A stretch of DNA of 64,000 nt, from the NCBI GenBank assembly GCA_003993805.1, contig RSEF01000003.1, positions 62,037,531 through 62,101,530 of the forward strand, in the 5' to 3' direction. The notes below the pieces were generated by a model. The model saw only the letters and a list, made by a program, of their open reading frames with translations. It had not been told where the DNA came from and did no database searches. Position numbers and translations under genes: made by a program. Of this stretch, positions 11,701-25,000 are shown in pieces. This DNA is from Himantopus leucocephalus (Eukaryota > Chordata > Aves > Charadriiformes > Recurvirostridae). Every line of letters starts with the position of its first letter. The stretch's first letter is position 1.

Positions 11701-14700
11701 CAACCCTAGAGCCACAGGTAGAATGAGAATATATCTTAAGCAACCATCCAAAGAAGGCAACGAGGCAAGCTTCTGTTTGTTTCTTATATTTCCAAGCTAC
11801 CACAGGATCACGTGGCAAAAGACAACAGAAAACAATTCCTAAATTTCTTCTTCATGGTAAAACAATTTCCAGTTGTCCTACTTTCCTGTTACTAACTAGC
11901 AACTTTATGTTTGTTGATATGTTCTTTATTGCCATCAGTCATCTCCTCCGTGGGGGACACAGTGGGCAGGAGATTGAGCCTTCTGGTTTGTTTTCTGCTC
12001 TAATGGGAAAGCAGGAGATGCTGCAGGGTTCCCAGCCTGCCTACGGCAGGAGGAAGGACGTAGAGTCCACGCAGCCTCTTGCAGGGCCCATGCCTTCATA
12101 CACAGCTGTCTAAGGCGTACCAACTACCTTGACGCTCTGCCAGTGAAGAGAAGCAGCAAAAGAAAGCCAGCATTGCTGAATGAAGGAGGGAAGCTTGTGT
12201 AGTCCAAATGAACAGCAATTTAGACTTTTTATGTACGTAACCCCTGCCTTCTTTGTGTTGTCAAGAATCACAAACAAAGTGCTAATGATAATGAGCAAAT
12301 CCATCTTGTGTCAGTTCCAGCGCCCTCAAATGCAGATCCCTGGATTAATCTAGCCCTGAGCCAAGTGCTTTGACTGGCATAAATATTAGAATTTATTTTC
12401 TCTTTTGATAAATAGCCAAAGCAATGTTGCTGTCCTCATGTAGCTGATGGAAATCCCTCTGTAAGCACTTGTCTCTCAGTATTTCCACTGAAAATGCCAC
12501 AGGATTCCTGCCCAGCCTGAAAAATAGAAGGGTAGGAGGAAGCAAAACTGTGTCTTGGGTTTATCTCTTTGCAGTTATTTCAGAGACTTTATGGGCACTA
12601 ATAGCAGGCATGCTGACAACAAGGAAACCACTCGCTCTGTGGCATTCCTGCTGCTAATGAAACTAAGAAGAAACCTTCGTGGTGCTCATGACCTCATGCC
12701 AAATCCCAAATGTTAAATTACTTTATGTTGTTAGGCTTCTACCCATGAAAACCTAAAAAAAAAAAAGGCTTTACAGTTTTTTCGGCATGGCAGCAAGCCT
12801 GGACATTTTTGTTTCAGATCCACCATAAATATTTGACTCTCAAGTCACCCACATTCATGATTCATTTTGTTAGCAGGCTAGTAGGCACACTCTGGCAGAG
12901 GACTTGCCATGTGCCAGTTATGTGGAAATACGGACACATTGGAAACTTCCTTTTTTGACCATCTACTATTCTATCTTATCAAATCGTAAACACAAGAGAG
13001 GGCTTAGGGACAGATTGTTCCTGGCCCACAAAAGCTGCATAGGAGCAGGGAGTTTTCTGGCTGATCATTAAATGCAGTCCTTGTAAAAGAGCAAAAGATC
13101 TTAGGACACCTGACACTTTGCAATGTATATTTGGAGCTGAGACTACGACCACTGAATTCAGGAGGAGATGTCCTGCTCAGTTCGTGAGGAATTTGATTAC
13201 TCCCCTTGCAGGAAAAAATGTAGAAGGAGAAGGACAAAACCAGTGACGGCATTTGTCCTTTACAAGTCGCTAATGCCCAGACTTTGAAGTGATGCGCTGT
13301 GAACTGTTAGGTACGATCAATATAAGAGAATATGGTGGCAGGGCTCCAAAGCCAACAGGGGACAAAGCACAGCATGCATCTGCCAGTGCTGAAGCTGAAG
13401 AAAAATAAGACAATTCAAAAGGACACAGTTCCTTATCTGTATTTAAAAGTCAGCACTGGAACAGCACAACACTGAGGAGAATGGCTGACAGCACCTGGAG
13501 TCATTTCTCTTGACTACACTTGGTTTTGTACTTCAGTGTGATCTGAGCCCTTTCCTGGAGCAGAGTGAGAGCAGGAGTGGAAGAGAGAGATGCTGACAAA
13601 ATGAGAGTTGTGTATTGTGGGAAGAGGTCAAGTGTTAAAAAAGACAGCGGATGGAGGAGGCAAAAAATGTCAAGTTACCTTCCCTGAGTGCCTGGGAGTA
13701 TCTTCCTGACCAAAAAGAAGAAGCCGAATTCGGAACAAGGAGGGTTTTTTTTCTCCACAGAGAGCTGCTAACAAGCTTTAAGCCTGGTCCTTCCACAAGG
13801 TATTTTATATGCCAGCTGTGAAATATCACAAACACTTGTCAAATGTTTAACAATCCAGCCCTGCTATGTTTATCCCTTTCAAACAATACCTTGTTGGGGG
13901 CCGGGTTCCAAGAAGCAATTGTGCGGAGAATGCGGATGGGAGGAAAAGCAGTTTGTCAGAAAAGAGAGAAATGGCTTTTACGGAAGCTCCAGAATTTCTG
14001 TGGGCTCTATTCTTCCCCCGATATACAGATGTCACTCCCTGGCAGGTGGAATCAGCACCAGAGAGTGCTCTCTAAGCATTGCTTCAATGAGGAAATGCTT
14101 CATTTTCTAGGCTCAGCTGTGGCAGCACACTGCTGCGGAAGTTAATTGGTGAGTCTGGATACATCTAAGGCATGAAAAGCCTGCAATCACTTCCCAGCAT
14201 TCAGTTCTTAGCAAAAGGCCATGTTGAGCATGAAAGGGAAAGACAACCTACCGATAACTCCATGTCACAGCCAGTATCTTTGCAAAGGGATATTTTGATG
14301 CTTGTTTTTTTCTGCGTGGCCAGTTGTTCCGTGTCCAGCAAATGTACAAATTTATTTGGTCTCAGTTGTGCAATGAACAAGGCATCAGAATTGCTTTCTC
14401 CAGTCAATGAACCACTGGAGAGTCCCTCATTACCTTTAAGTCTGAAATTATCATTCAGAAATTCACAGGCCATGCTATAGCTCCTCAGAGAAACTCTGCA
14501 TTACTTTTTTTTGCCTTGCTTTGATATGCCTGCCTCTCCCTCTGTTGCCTTTCCCTCTGCCAGAACTTCTTTTTTTATGCTGATGGTTCCAGTTTAGTTC
14601 ATGCAGTGGAAGGTGCAAATGTATTAGACCAAAGTTTTGGATGACTTAAACCCCTTTGAACACTTTCAACACACACTTCAGGTATGTTCCTACCAGCGCA

Positions 14701-14800
14701 TCCCTGTCCTTGGAGGGCGCAGGGATGGCACAGTCTGATCTCTGAGTAACGAAGGCATAGACGCTTGCAGACAGTCATATTCAATATAAAAACTCATTAT
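8739..14800. other. Gene-free sequence, GC-richer patch at about 8880-9120
   Basis: No supported gene. The patch at about 8880-9120 is visibly GC-richer, with CpGs and several ccgg-type sites. A 61-codon frame lies on the plus strand there and a 63-codon frame on the minus strand, neither recognisable. The remainder is AT-rich, with simple tracts near 12755-12767 (poly-A) and short frames on both strands, none of them convincing. Confidence 0.6.
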
Positions 14801-14805
14801 CCAGC
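14801..14805. repeat. Target-site duplication of LTR, left copy
   Basis: ccagc directly precedes the LTR edge and is repeated exactly at 15309-15313. A 5-bp duplication is typical of class III (ERVL-type) avian retroviral elements. Confidence 0.75.
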
Positions 14806-15308
14806 TGTTGAGTGTTAACCCCAGTAGGCAACTAAGCCTCCCACCATAGGACAGGGGAGAGAATCGGAAGGGTAAAAGCAAGAAAATGCGTGGGTTGAGA
14901 TAAAGACATTTTAATAAGTAAAAAGGACAGAACAAAACAAAGAAAAACAAGTGATGCAAAAGCAATCACTCACCACCAGCTGACTGGTGCCCAGCCAGTT
15001 CCCACTCACTGGCAGCCCTTGGGAAACTCTCCCCCATGTTTGTTGCTGAGCATGATGTTACATGGTAGGGAATATCCCTTTGGGGTCAGGTGTCTGGGCT
15101 GTGTCTCCTCCCAGTCTTTTGCCCATCACCAGCCTACTGGGTGGTGGGGCAGCGTGAGCAACAGAGAAGACCTCGGCACTGCGCAAGCACTATTCAGCAA
15201 TAGCTAAAAATGGATGTGTTATCGACACTTTTTTGGTCACAAATCCAAAACACAGCACCATATGGGCTGCTATGAAGAAAATTAACTATCCCAGCCGAGC
15301 CCAGGACA
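14806..15308 (-). mobile_element. Solo ERV LTR, ERVL-like, minus strand
   Basis: On the plus strand the element runs from tgttgagtgttaacccc to cccaggaca. Read on the minus strand it therefore has the TG...CA ends of a retroviral LTR (TGTCC...CAACA), and it is flanked by the 5-bp duplication ccagc. I recognise the sequence as a widespread avian ERV LTR type: stretches such as ctatgaagaaaattaact (15271-15288), ggaatatccctttgg (15069-15083) and gagaatcggaagggtaaaa (14859-14877) are characteristic. A minus-strand ATTAAA polyadenylation-like signal lies at 14910-14915. The expected TATA region (about 15030-15050) is degraded. No internal retroviral sequence lies on either side, so this is a solo LTR left by recombination between the two LTRs. 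The class assignment rests on the duplication length and memory. Confidence 0.87.
14910..14915 (-). terminator. LTR polyadenylation-like signal (ATTAAA)
   Basis: The complement of tttaat gives ATTAAA inside the LTR, in the position expected for the R-region polyadenylation signal when the element is read on the minus strand. Present-day activity is unknown. Confidence 0.45.
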
Positions 15309-15313
15309 CCAGC
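15309..15313. repeat. Target-site duplication of LTR, right copy
   Basis: ccagc directly follows the LTR edge and matches 14801-14805 exactly. Confidence 0.75.
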
Positions 15314-17873
15314 TTATATGGACACAGTAGCTGGTTACTGCTATGACCCACATACCAAAAGCAATGTAGAATCCCCTTCACTCAAGGACAAAACTGGTCC
15401 TTTCCAATTGTATTTATTGCTCTAATACAAAATATGACTTTTTTCTACAAATCTTAAATCTTCCCTTATATACTTAGGCCATCAGGACCTTAGCAACACT
15501 GTTCCTTTACTTATCATCTATGAATTGATAGACTAGACTAAAGGTCCTGTTGACACGCAAGCTCCACGCAGCCTCATTTGGAGGTATTTGGACTGAATGA
15601 AAGCACTGCAATTCCCTGTCTTACCATGCTTATAGTACTCTTCCATCTCTTTCCTAGCTGTGGGATCTAAGATGATAAGGAAGGTGGTTACCAGGGCTCT
15701 TGGGCATTATCCTTAGCAGGCTGGCATTAAGAAAAAACTAGAAACCTCTTCTGGAGCAAGTGGTGGATGTTTATGCCCTGTGAGGCTCTGCATGTGGAGA
15801 GCAGAGGCTGGGGCTGCCCATGCCCAGCTCATTAACTGTAAAGGTCTGGTCTCAGAGTGGGAAAGAAAAAGATGTTCACAGCCTGAGAGCAGGAAAAGGA
15901 GGTAATATAGCTCAGGGGAGCCTTGCTAGACCCCTTTGCTGGCATGGGAGATTGCATTTTTGCAAGATAGATACCAGTAACACTCTGGCATCTGAACGAC
16001 CGGCCTCGAGAGAGAGAGGGAACTTCAGAGAAAAAGAGAAAGGAAGGGATCCTGGAGGCATCTAAGCTAGGGAAAATAGTATGTCTGTACTAAGCCACAA
16101 AAGGCCCTGCATCAGTAACAGCAGAAAATAAGTAAGGGTACTGACCCGTGCCTCTGCCTGGGGCTGTCACTAGCACAGCAGTGCTGGCAGGAGCCACCAT
16201 CACCAGCGGTGGTGGAGATTTGCTCTGTAATAGGCAGGTCCCTGCCTTCTGCGAGGCCAGATGCCACTTGTGAAGCCTGAGCTACAACATTGCTGTGAGG
16301 GAAAACTGTAATCCTTCATCCCATGGCATACAATCACAGCCAAGACTTCCATGAGGAAAAGCTGCCAGGGAGGGACACGTGGCCTGGGCGGCTCCATTTC
16401 CTGGTAGTGTCCTGCTTTTAGCAAAATGATCAAAATGAGCAAAAAGAAAAGAAAATTTGGTATGGGAGAGTGAGAAGGCATAAACTGAAGACCAAAGTGC
16501 TATATACAATTCTGTCTAAGTTAGTAATGCCAGATGACTCATGGAAAACTTAATAATCACCTCACTTCAGTTTCAAAAGAATGTAAAAATGTTTTTAGTC
16601 CCATGTCTGCACTTGCTTCCTCCCCCCCACCACCACCCCAAGACCTTTACAAAGACCCTGTCTGATCACAGGGTACAGCCCGGCTGCAGGGCACAATTTC
16701 TCTGTGCCAGAGCTCAGAGCCAGAAGGTCTCAGGTAATCACCAATTTGAAGTTAATACAACACGCCCCACTGAGAATCCCTTCAGACATATCAGTTTTGT
16801 TCTTTTTGTATTAGGCTACAGGTAAGTCTGGAGATGGGATTAACTTTTTTTTTTTTTATCCAATTTTTTTGAGTGCAGACATTCACTGCGTGCAGCCAAA
16901 ATTCACAGAAAATCAGTCATGAGTTTGCATGCCCATCACTACATACTTGTACCACGTCCAGTACAGAGAGGGATTGGTCGTGAACGAGTTGTCCAAGCAT
17001 TACTATACTACAGAGAAGAATCAGGAAATCCAAATCATTCAACTGACCAATTTCAGTGGAGTCATTTCTGATTTATACAGGCAATCAAGATCAACAGGTA
17101 CTTAATCTCTGTTTTATCTGGAAAGAGACTAGCTCTTAGTTGGATTTCATCAGCTAACCCTCATCCAGGACCCAGAGTCAGCTTCAAATGAATCAGAGGA
17201 GAAGGAACACCAGAGGAGAGGAAGATAAATATTACAAAGATCCTGAAAGCCCCTGCATCTCCCCACAAGTCCTTAGCAGCCTCACATGTGTATGTGCCAG
17301 AAGATGCATTTGATCTCAGTTACATTTTTCAAGTAAATTTTTATTTGGAAGCTCAAAAAAAATTCAGCCAGGTCATCTGATTTCCTGAGTTTTTACTAAA
17401 TCTGCCAAACTCTTTTAAGTGAAATTTAAGGGAAAATCTTTTATTCTGACAGTCTCAAAACAAGTGTTCCTATGATAAGATTCTAGTTGACATTTCATCA
17501 GAAACTTTAAATTCATTTCATTCAAAAATAAAGACCTAAAAATAATTTGAGAATAAATGTCTTTCTCATGTACAAGGAAGTATTTTGAGAGATCTGACTT
17601 TCTTTAATAATTTGGCTTTGTGCAAAAATGATATATAAGCAAAAATCAGGGTTTGGATCCACCAAAACCAAACTGTTTGTTCTGATCCCTTTGTGCTGTA
17701 AGGTTATGATTTCTTAAAATGTCTGGAGCTGAACTCATGGTTCTGCACCACAGAAGGGGAGGAGACCCTGCTCCCCCTGGCATCCATCTGCTCTGTTCAT
17801 CCCCATCTTTCCTGCTCTCCTCTTCCCAGGAGCCAGCTCTAGCACTTGTCTGCCTGCCAAGGAAGCTCATTCG
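15314..17873. other. Gene-free sequence up to gap
   Basis: No supported gene. A C-rich run with CCA repeats lies at 16622-16640 and a poly-T run at about 16847-16858. From about 17640 the DNA becomes more GC-rich towards the gap. Short frames on both strands lack recognisable domains. Confidence 0.6.
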
Positions 17874-17973
17874 NNNNNNNNNNNNNNNNNNNNNNNNNNN
17901 NNNNNNNNNNNNNNNNNNNNNNNNNNNNNNNNNNNNNNNNNNNNNNNNNNNNNNNNNNNNNNNNNNNNNNNNN
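17874..17973. other. Assembly gap, 100 N
   Basis: There are exactly 100 N, a placeholder length. Both flanks are GC-rich and purine/pyrimidine-skewed (for example the G-rich stretch 18020-18095), which suggests drop-out in difficult sequence. Frames that cross the gap are artefacts of translating N. Confidence 0.99.
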
Positions 17974-20900
17974 CAGGGATTAGGTTGGCTTCTCTCCTGG
18001 GCAGAAGGATGCCAGCGCTGGCCGCAGGGGTGGCTGGCGGGTGGCTGAGGGAAGGATGGAGCAGGGAGGAGGCGTGGGGAAGGAGGTGCGGAGAGCAAGA
18101 CTTCCCCCTTTTGGCAGCAGCAAGCCGTTCGCTCAGCTCATAGTTGCAACTTGAATCCAAACCCTAAGTGAACCGAAAAGGCTGTTTTTCACGTAGTTCT
18201 GCCTTTCCCTATCAGATGAAACTTTCCTTCTTTTATCTTTGCATCTGTAGCAAAGGAATAGGAATTATCTGATTGGTAAGTTAGTGTTTCAGTCTTAAGA
18301 TATAATTTTGTACCCATATCTTATCTTTTATGTTTCTTTATACCCCTAAAAAGGGATTATTCTGAACATCAGTAATGGTGGTTGTACGTCGTCTGTATTC
18401 CTAAGCACAAAATATTGTGGAAGTTCAGCTAAGTACATCTTTAAAACATTTTCTGAAGAGCTCCTGAAAAACATCAAAGGGATATTCACATTTGGTCCCT
18501 TCTATAAAGGCAAGTGTACATCTCTTGCTAGACATACATGTATGCAGGCACTCAGGGTGATGTGGGCAGCTACACACTGGGAGAGAATCTCTGTTTCTGG
18601 CTTGACCTTTTCAGTACTGTGTATGTTAAAGCAGGAAGGAGACTAATTGCTGCAAACCAGAAGCTGTAGTAATTGCTCTAATTCAGAAGTTACCAACCTT
18701 CAGAGGAGGGAAGTGCAGGAACGGAATCATGTTTAAAGGCAGCCCATTTTGCTTTGTTCTTCAACACAGCCCCATTCATAATACTGTGGAATTTATGAGT
18801 CTACTGAAAGTGAGGTCTCATAATGTGCACAGCATGTTGCCAGTTAACTTGAATGAGCTTCTCCTCTGCTTTCTGTCTGATTACTATAATACTGGGCTTG
18901 GAAGGGGGCCTTTCCTTCTAAAACATATGTATTATGGTGGAGGATAAAACCCAGGCCATAAGCTGCCCAGGTAGGTTTGTGCAGCCTGTCTAAACATCAG
19001 CCTTCAAAACCGTGATCTGGTGCCCCTTGCAGCAAGTCGGAGCGATGAATTTCTGCGGCGCTCTGGATGCAGGCCTGCCGCGGCGTGCCTCTTTGTGAGC
19101 CTTCCAGGGCTTCCTGCTTCAGTTCAAGAGAGAAACGCTAGCTTGCTTGTGGGACTGCAGTGCTTTGATGTCCACTTCCAGATGGAACCAGAAGCGCCGA
19201 GGCATGCAGGGAAAACAAAACCAAACTTTTACAATCTGCAGGAAAGCTGCCTAAGAACAATAGAAGCATATTCCTATATGCTGGCCACTGTTTTTGTGAC
19301 AGCATCATAACTTTAAACAAAAAAACTGTAACGCACAGGAGAGAAAATAAGAATCACAGATATCTTTTAATTTTTATTTAATCTTTCTGATGTTTAGTTC
19401 TCTCAAAGACATACACAAGGCTGCTTCTGATCTCAGTGGCACAGGATTTGAGTCTAAAAGCTCAAACCACAAACAATGAAGCTATTACTCCTATGATTCA
19501 TCTGACCGTCCAGAAGAAAAAGACTGCCCTGTTCCAATAGCTGCAACACTTACTGTACTTAATTATGAATTGACATGCAGTACTGGAATATCCAACATGT
19601 TTTATATGCAGACTAGCTCTGTAGCACCAGCATATTGAACGCACTCAGCTGTAAAACTTATTTAAAAAAAATCATTTATACAATCTTGTACGTGTTGATC
19701 GCTAATTCAGCTACAGTGTTTGAAAGCTGTAGAGCTTTGTATACTCTTTTCAATTGATTTCTCAATATTAATTTCAGTTACAGCATCTTGCATTAATCCG
19801 CATTTATAAGTATGCAAAACTCTAGTTTGTGAAATGTATTTGTTCTCGATATCTTTTTATTGCACTCTACCCATAAGTACTGGAATGATTATTATTATAA
19901 TTAGAACTATTCAAACCCTTCATGACATAGTGGCACTAACATTTGGAACTTCTTATGCAAATACTCTGACATTTTATCTGAAACTGCCAGAAAAGTAGAA
20001 AAAAAAGACATTTAGAAGAAAAAGGGCAGTTATGAAACGGGTTTTTTCACTCTCCTTTAGGTCACCGAGGATGAATTCCAGTCCCCACTGTGGTATAAAT
20101 CCTATGGTTGCTTAATAACCTGTACAACATATACTGGTCTTCATTTGTAGAGAAGAAATACAAAGAGAGTGTTTCATCTGAGGATTCCTGCCATGTTTTC
20201 ACCATGAGCTTAGCCCTGAAAGGGATGGGACAGAGCTTCAGGGCTGAGCATAGACTGGAGCTGCTGGCTTGGGATCTATGAGTGACGTGGGCACTCGCTG
20301 CTGGTGCTTCCTGCTATGTCCTGGGTGCAGAGCTGTAGCGGGGCCAGCCACTTCCTGCAGTAGGATGCCCTTCGCATACTTAGAGAAGAGCTCTATTTTC
20401 CCCTCTCTTCTAGCTGCTGGAGCTGCAAGTGAGGCATCCCACTTCAGAAGGCCTCCAGTCAGTGGTTCAGGCTCACAGGAGCTTCCCAGGTTTCCCCCAC
20501 AGCTGGTTTACCACCACTCTCCCCAACATCACCGAGGCGTGAGGAGACCCACCTTGCCTTTCCCTGCTACAGCCTTGTCAGAGAAACAGGACTTCACCAA
20601 AGAGAGTTTGAGCAGAATCACCCCTTCTCCTGTTAACCATATCACCAGCAGACAGCCAAGGATGAGATGAGGACTGAGCCTGCGCTTCCTCCCCAGGACG
20701 CCTTGCGCTCTGCCCTGGCTGTGAGACAGCTGAAGGAGGACCAGCTGCATTAATGTGGTACCAAGCCTTGTGTCCTGTAACTGCATTAGCACGGTGGTAT
20801 GCCTAGGTGATAAACTCCACCTGTCCTCACCACAAAGTTCTCTTCGCACCTCCGACTGGACATATCCTACCGTACGTACGTGAAGAGGGTGGTTACTGGA

Positions 20901-21859
20901 GAGATGGGTGTCAGCTTTTTGTCTGGTCTCAGGACAGGAAGAGATACTCATTGTCTAGCACTGCTGGGCTTTGATGTTCGTTTGTTTTTTACTTCAAAAT
21001 ATTTTTTTTTTAAATTACAAGCTCTTGTTCTCCTCATAAAGTCCAGATTCCCATAAGCTATGGGCTATTTAAACAATATTTTCCTAGAGGTACTTCAGAT
21101 TTAAATAGCTGATGGTGGCAGGAGAGTCTGATGTGATTTGCGGCAAGTCCTTTTACAACTCAATCTCAAGCAGCCGGTGCTTGAAAGAAATCCACAAATC
21201 GACTCAGCTATTAGGAATCTAAAGAACATAAAGAAACAGACACATTAGGATCCGGGATCAGGATCCTTTAAAATATTATCCAAGTTTCAGGCCCAGATCT
21301 TTCTTATTTAGTGTACTACGTGCTATAAGTCCCATAGCTCAGATTTACAAAATCTTGATGGAGAGTCACTCATCTTTGAATCAATTTTAAAGCAGTTTAG
21401 GAGTATAACTCTTCCTTATCGCTTGCCTACATAAGCAAACAGACCAGAAGAATTACAGCAGTATAATAAACTGGTACAGCTATGTCAAGGTAACCTCCTA
21501 TACAGAACCTATGGCAGAATGAAGTGACTTTATTTGCTCTGTAATTAATTATTTTCCAAACAAAAATATTGAGTTTCTGTCAAGAAACCTGTATTTTAAA
21601 AAATCTCCAACATGTTCTCCTCTTTGAGATGAAGGTTTACACAGTGTGACTTTTAAAATCACATTTATTCAAACGGTCAAAATTTGTCAGGCCCACATAA
21701 ATAATAATTCCTTCATTTGGAATAACAGACATATTTAGAAATACTTTGGGGGTTTTTATTTAGTTTCTTGATTATTTTTCCAGGAAAAAAAAAAAAGGAT
21801 TTAGAAAACCTAATATAAGTTCTTTAATAAAACTGAAGATCATACATTTTTTTCCCCAA
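17974..21859. other. Gene-free sequence, GC-richer patches
   Basis: No supported gene. GC-richer patches occur at 17974-18130, about 19010-19210 and about 20270-20950. The last carries overlapping 133-codon (plus) and 140-codon (minus) frames. I recognise no domain in either, and their mutual overlap argues against both. The rest is AT-rich. Confidence 0.6.
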
Positions 21860-22090
21860 GACCTTTAAATCTGGCTTTATTGTGCCTTTCAATCTGTGCA
21901 TGTCACAGTGACTGTAATGACAGGAGAGTGATGATTATATTATTAAATGAAAGTAACTTACTTTAGCATTGTCACTGTCACTTTAAGCTCTATGTCCATA
22001 ATTGTCTGCTTCATTATTGTTCCTGATAACTGATCTATCACAGAGATGCAAAAATACAAATACTACACATGGCAGTGACACAAGTTAATT
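21860..22090. other. Candidate conserved noncoding element (motif cluster)
   Basis: An AT-rich stretch holds several related GTCACTG/CAGTGAC sites: tgtcacagtgac (21901-21912), gtcactgtcac (21971-21981) and cagtgac (22073-22079). TGACAG and TGATGATTAT-like homeodomain-type sites lie at about 21919-21938. This looks like a possible cis-regulatory cluster, but conservation cannot be tested here and such motifs arise by chance. Confidence 0.25.
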
Positions 22091-25000
22091 AGTTCTTTTT
22101 CTTGATTATTTTTGTTCATATCAGTCTGAATTTAAAACAGCATTCTCTATGTTCTATGTTATATTCCAGGGGGACGTATTTATGATTAAACTGAAAAAGA
22201 GGCTCTAAAAACCACAAACGGTTGCCAGCTTTATCAGCACATCGTTATTGCACCACTCAGTATGCTTAATCTTTCCTCTCTTTCACGCAAGCAAAATTCA
22301 CCCTCAGTGGAGGAAAAATACATGGCCAAGGCATGACTTAAATCCCAATTAGACTCAGACCCTACACCTCACAATTGTAGAATTTCAGATATGTATATTT
22401 CTCTGATGTATATGTCTTCATTTCAGCTGAATGAAGGATGTTGGGGAAGATTTTCCTTTTGCCCTGCCCTGCCTTGACACAGTGGGTTAATTCGAGTGGA
22501 GCTACTTGTTCTGCCAGCAGTCAGTTGCTTCCCATATTCAGGCTACCTCAATTAAAGCTGGCTGTAGATGAATACACAATATATGAGAACTATACACACA
22601 GATACAGTTAAAAAAATGTTATAAATCAACCACTGAAAAACCAAGCAAAACGTGCAAAACATGCAGCAATGCTAAAACATGCATGTATGCGTGATGAATC
22701 ACAAAAACATGAAACTTATCATTAACATCCCTTAACTAAGGCCTTACTGGGGCAAAGCATTGATGGTATTATCTGAGATCTATGTAATACACAAGAAGCC
22801 TAAAGAAATGCCAAGTGAAAATAAAGTTCAGACCGTCCTTTCGTTACTATTTCTCTCTTTCCTCTGAGTAGATAAAACAGACCATATTGTTAAAATTGAA
22901 ATTAAAAAATCTGACCACAATTATCTTAAATGTGTTACTTATTAATATGTGAGGCTCTCTGTGGATATTGTCTCTGGAAATGCTCTTTTCAGATCTGGAA
23001 GGAAGCTCTGCATTCCAGCTCCCTGCAGCCCTTCTTGGGAGGCATGAGCTTTTGCTTGTCCTAGCAAGCTGGATGGTATTTATCCATTCCAGTTATTCCA
23101 GCTAGTTTGTGCCACCCTTGATGAGCTGCAAAGACTGTGAGAAAGAATACAAAGCAGCATGGATATGCAAGGCACAGGAGTAAGCTGATAGTGGTTTTGT
23201 CTGTTTGTGCACAGACTTATCTAGGAGTGCTTTCTTCCTCCGCATGGGCACCTGCCAGAACTCAGCCCTGATTTGGGGGTTTTCAGCACATAGAATCGAA
23301 CTAGTCCAAAGGACTGTGTAGGAATAATTGCACTGCCGTATCTTTCATGTTTGTGGAAGCAAAAAAGGCCAGATGAAGCCAACTTCTGATTCATCTGACT
23401 GCCAGGATCTCTCAAAGCCTCACCCTTTTGCTCACACAATTCTGGCTAGTGATTCATTAAAGTTAACACTATTAATGCTCATAAACACATTTTGGGAATG
23501 CTGACAACTTTCTTCTGGAATGGTGGTTTGTGAACAGTCTCCTTCCCATTCCCTACACCGGCAATGATGCAATCAGGCGGTGTCACATGCTGGAAACCTA
23601 ATGTGCATTGCAAATGATAACATCCACAGCTGGGTAAGGAACCTTTCTGCCCCAGCTTGTGGACCCTCAGGAGCTTCCTGGTTTTGCTTTATGAAAATCA
23701 GCTAGCAGTGAGAACCCTTTTTTTTTTTTCCTTTAGGTTAGCTTTTAATGAGCTCAGATGAAAACCAAATGAACAATAATCAAAAAAATCTATTTTTTCC
23801 CTTCACACAACAAAACTGTGGTTTAGCCAGCTTTTGTCCTTGAGACTGAAGAGACAGGTGTTAGGTGTAGTAGGTGAAAAAATCCCACTGTGGTATTTTC
23901 AGTGCTATCTATTGGCAAGAATATATACAGGGATCTCTTCAAATCTGTCAGGAGATCCCAAAGATATTGATTTAATACCTAAAGTTATTTTAGCTACTGT
24001 TTTCCAATTATTTGAGCAGAGTTTGGTACCCAGGAACTTTCAAGGGTGGAAAGTCTGTAGAACTGAATGAAGAAGCTTTTTCAGCCATGCCCATAGGTGC
24101 ACTCCCCTTCCCAACAGTGCTCTTGGCCTCTTTCCCCTCCCAGTACAGGGAAGGCAAATGTCCCCAAATTGCTTCTCCGGGGAGACAGGATCACTCCATG
24201 CAACACTGCAGCAATCAGCCTATTCAGCGTGCACAAAGGGGAAAGTCCTTTTGGTAATGCACTGTGAATGGGTAGAAATGAGACTGAAAGCTTCTAAGCC
24301 TCTTTAGTTTCCCATCCCTACATCAGTCAGGCACAATACGCTGTAGTGCACAGATTTCTTGGTATATATTCACTGTTCACATACCTAAAGTTATTATTTT
24401 TGCATTAACTTGTAATTGGGTAACTTTCACTTCGCCAGGAAAATTGAAACCCACTTCTTTCCTTATTAGAACTACAGGTATAAGTCTTTTTTGCCAACAT
24501 TGAAACATTCAGGAGAGTCTAAATTATGCTAACAACAGAATAACTTTCCAGTACCTTATGGAAAAGAAAATGTTATGTCTTTGCAGAACTAAAGACAAAA
24601 CAGCAGAACAGCTGTTTCATACATAAAGGCCCTGTGAACTAGGTCAGGGCCACTGAAGGAGGATGACAAATGATGTTTAGTGAGGCAGCACCTTCAAAGT
24701 GAAATTTTGGAACCATAAATAGGAACCTGTATTAGGGTATCTCAGAGCAACTTGGTTGTCTTATTTTTTTAAAGATACCTAAGGGTACCTGCTTTTAAAA
24801 AGAAGCAAGTTCAACAGTTTAGAAATCAAGTATGTTTTGGGCTCTCCAGACCTTTTAACTTCTAAAACTGCTGGTTATTTTTACACCTAAAATAAAGAAT
24901 ATGGTTTTCAGAGGCAGAAGCACGATTCAGTTATTAATTTAATTAATTCAAAAGTTAATTAATTACTTCAAAATTCATTAAACCTCATTACTACAAAATT

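Noticed and set aside
17646..18160. Frames of 97-150 codons across the second gap
   Set aside because: A third of their length is N. The real residues are low-complexity S/P-rich translations of skewed DNA.
23288..23310. catagaatcg string resembling a CR1 tail
   Set aside because: Only one octamer, and no CR1 body on either side.
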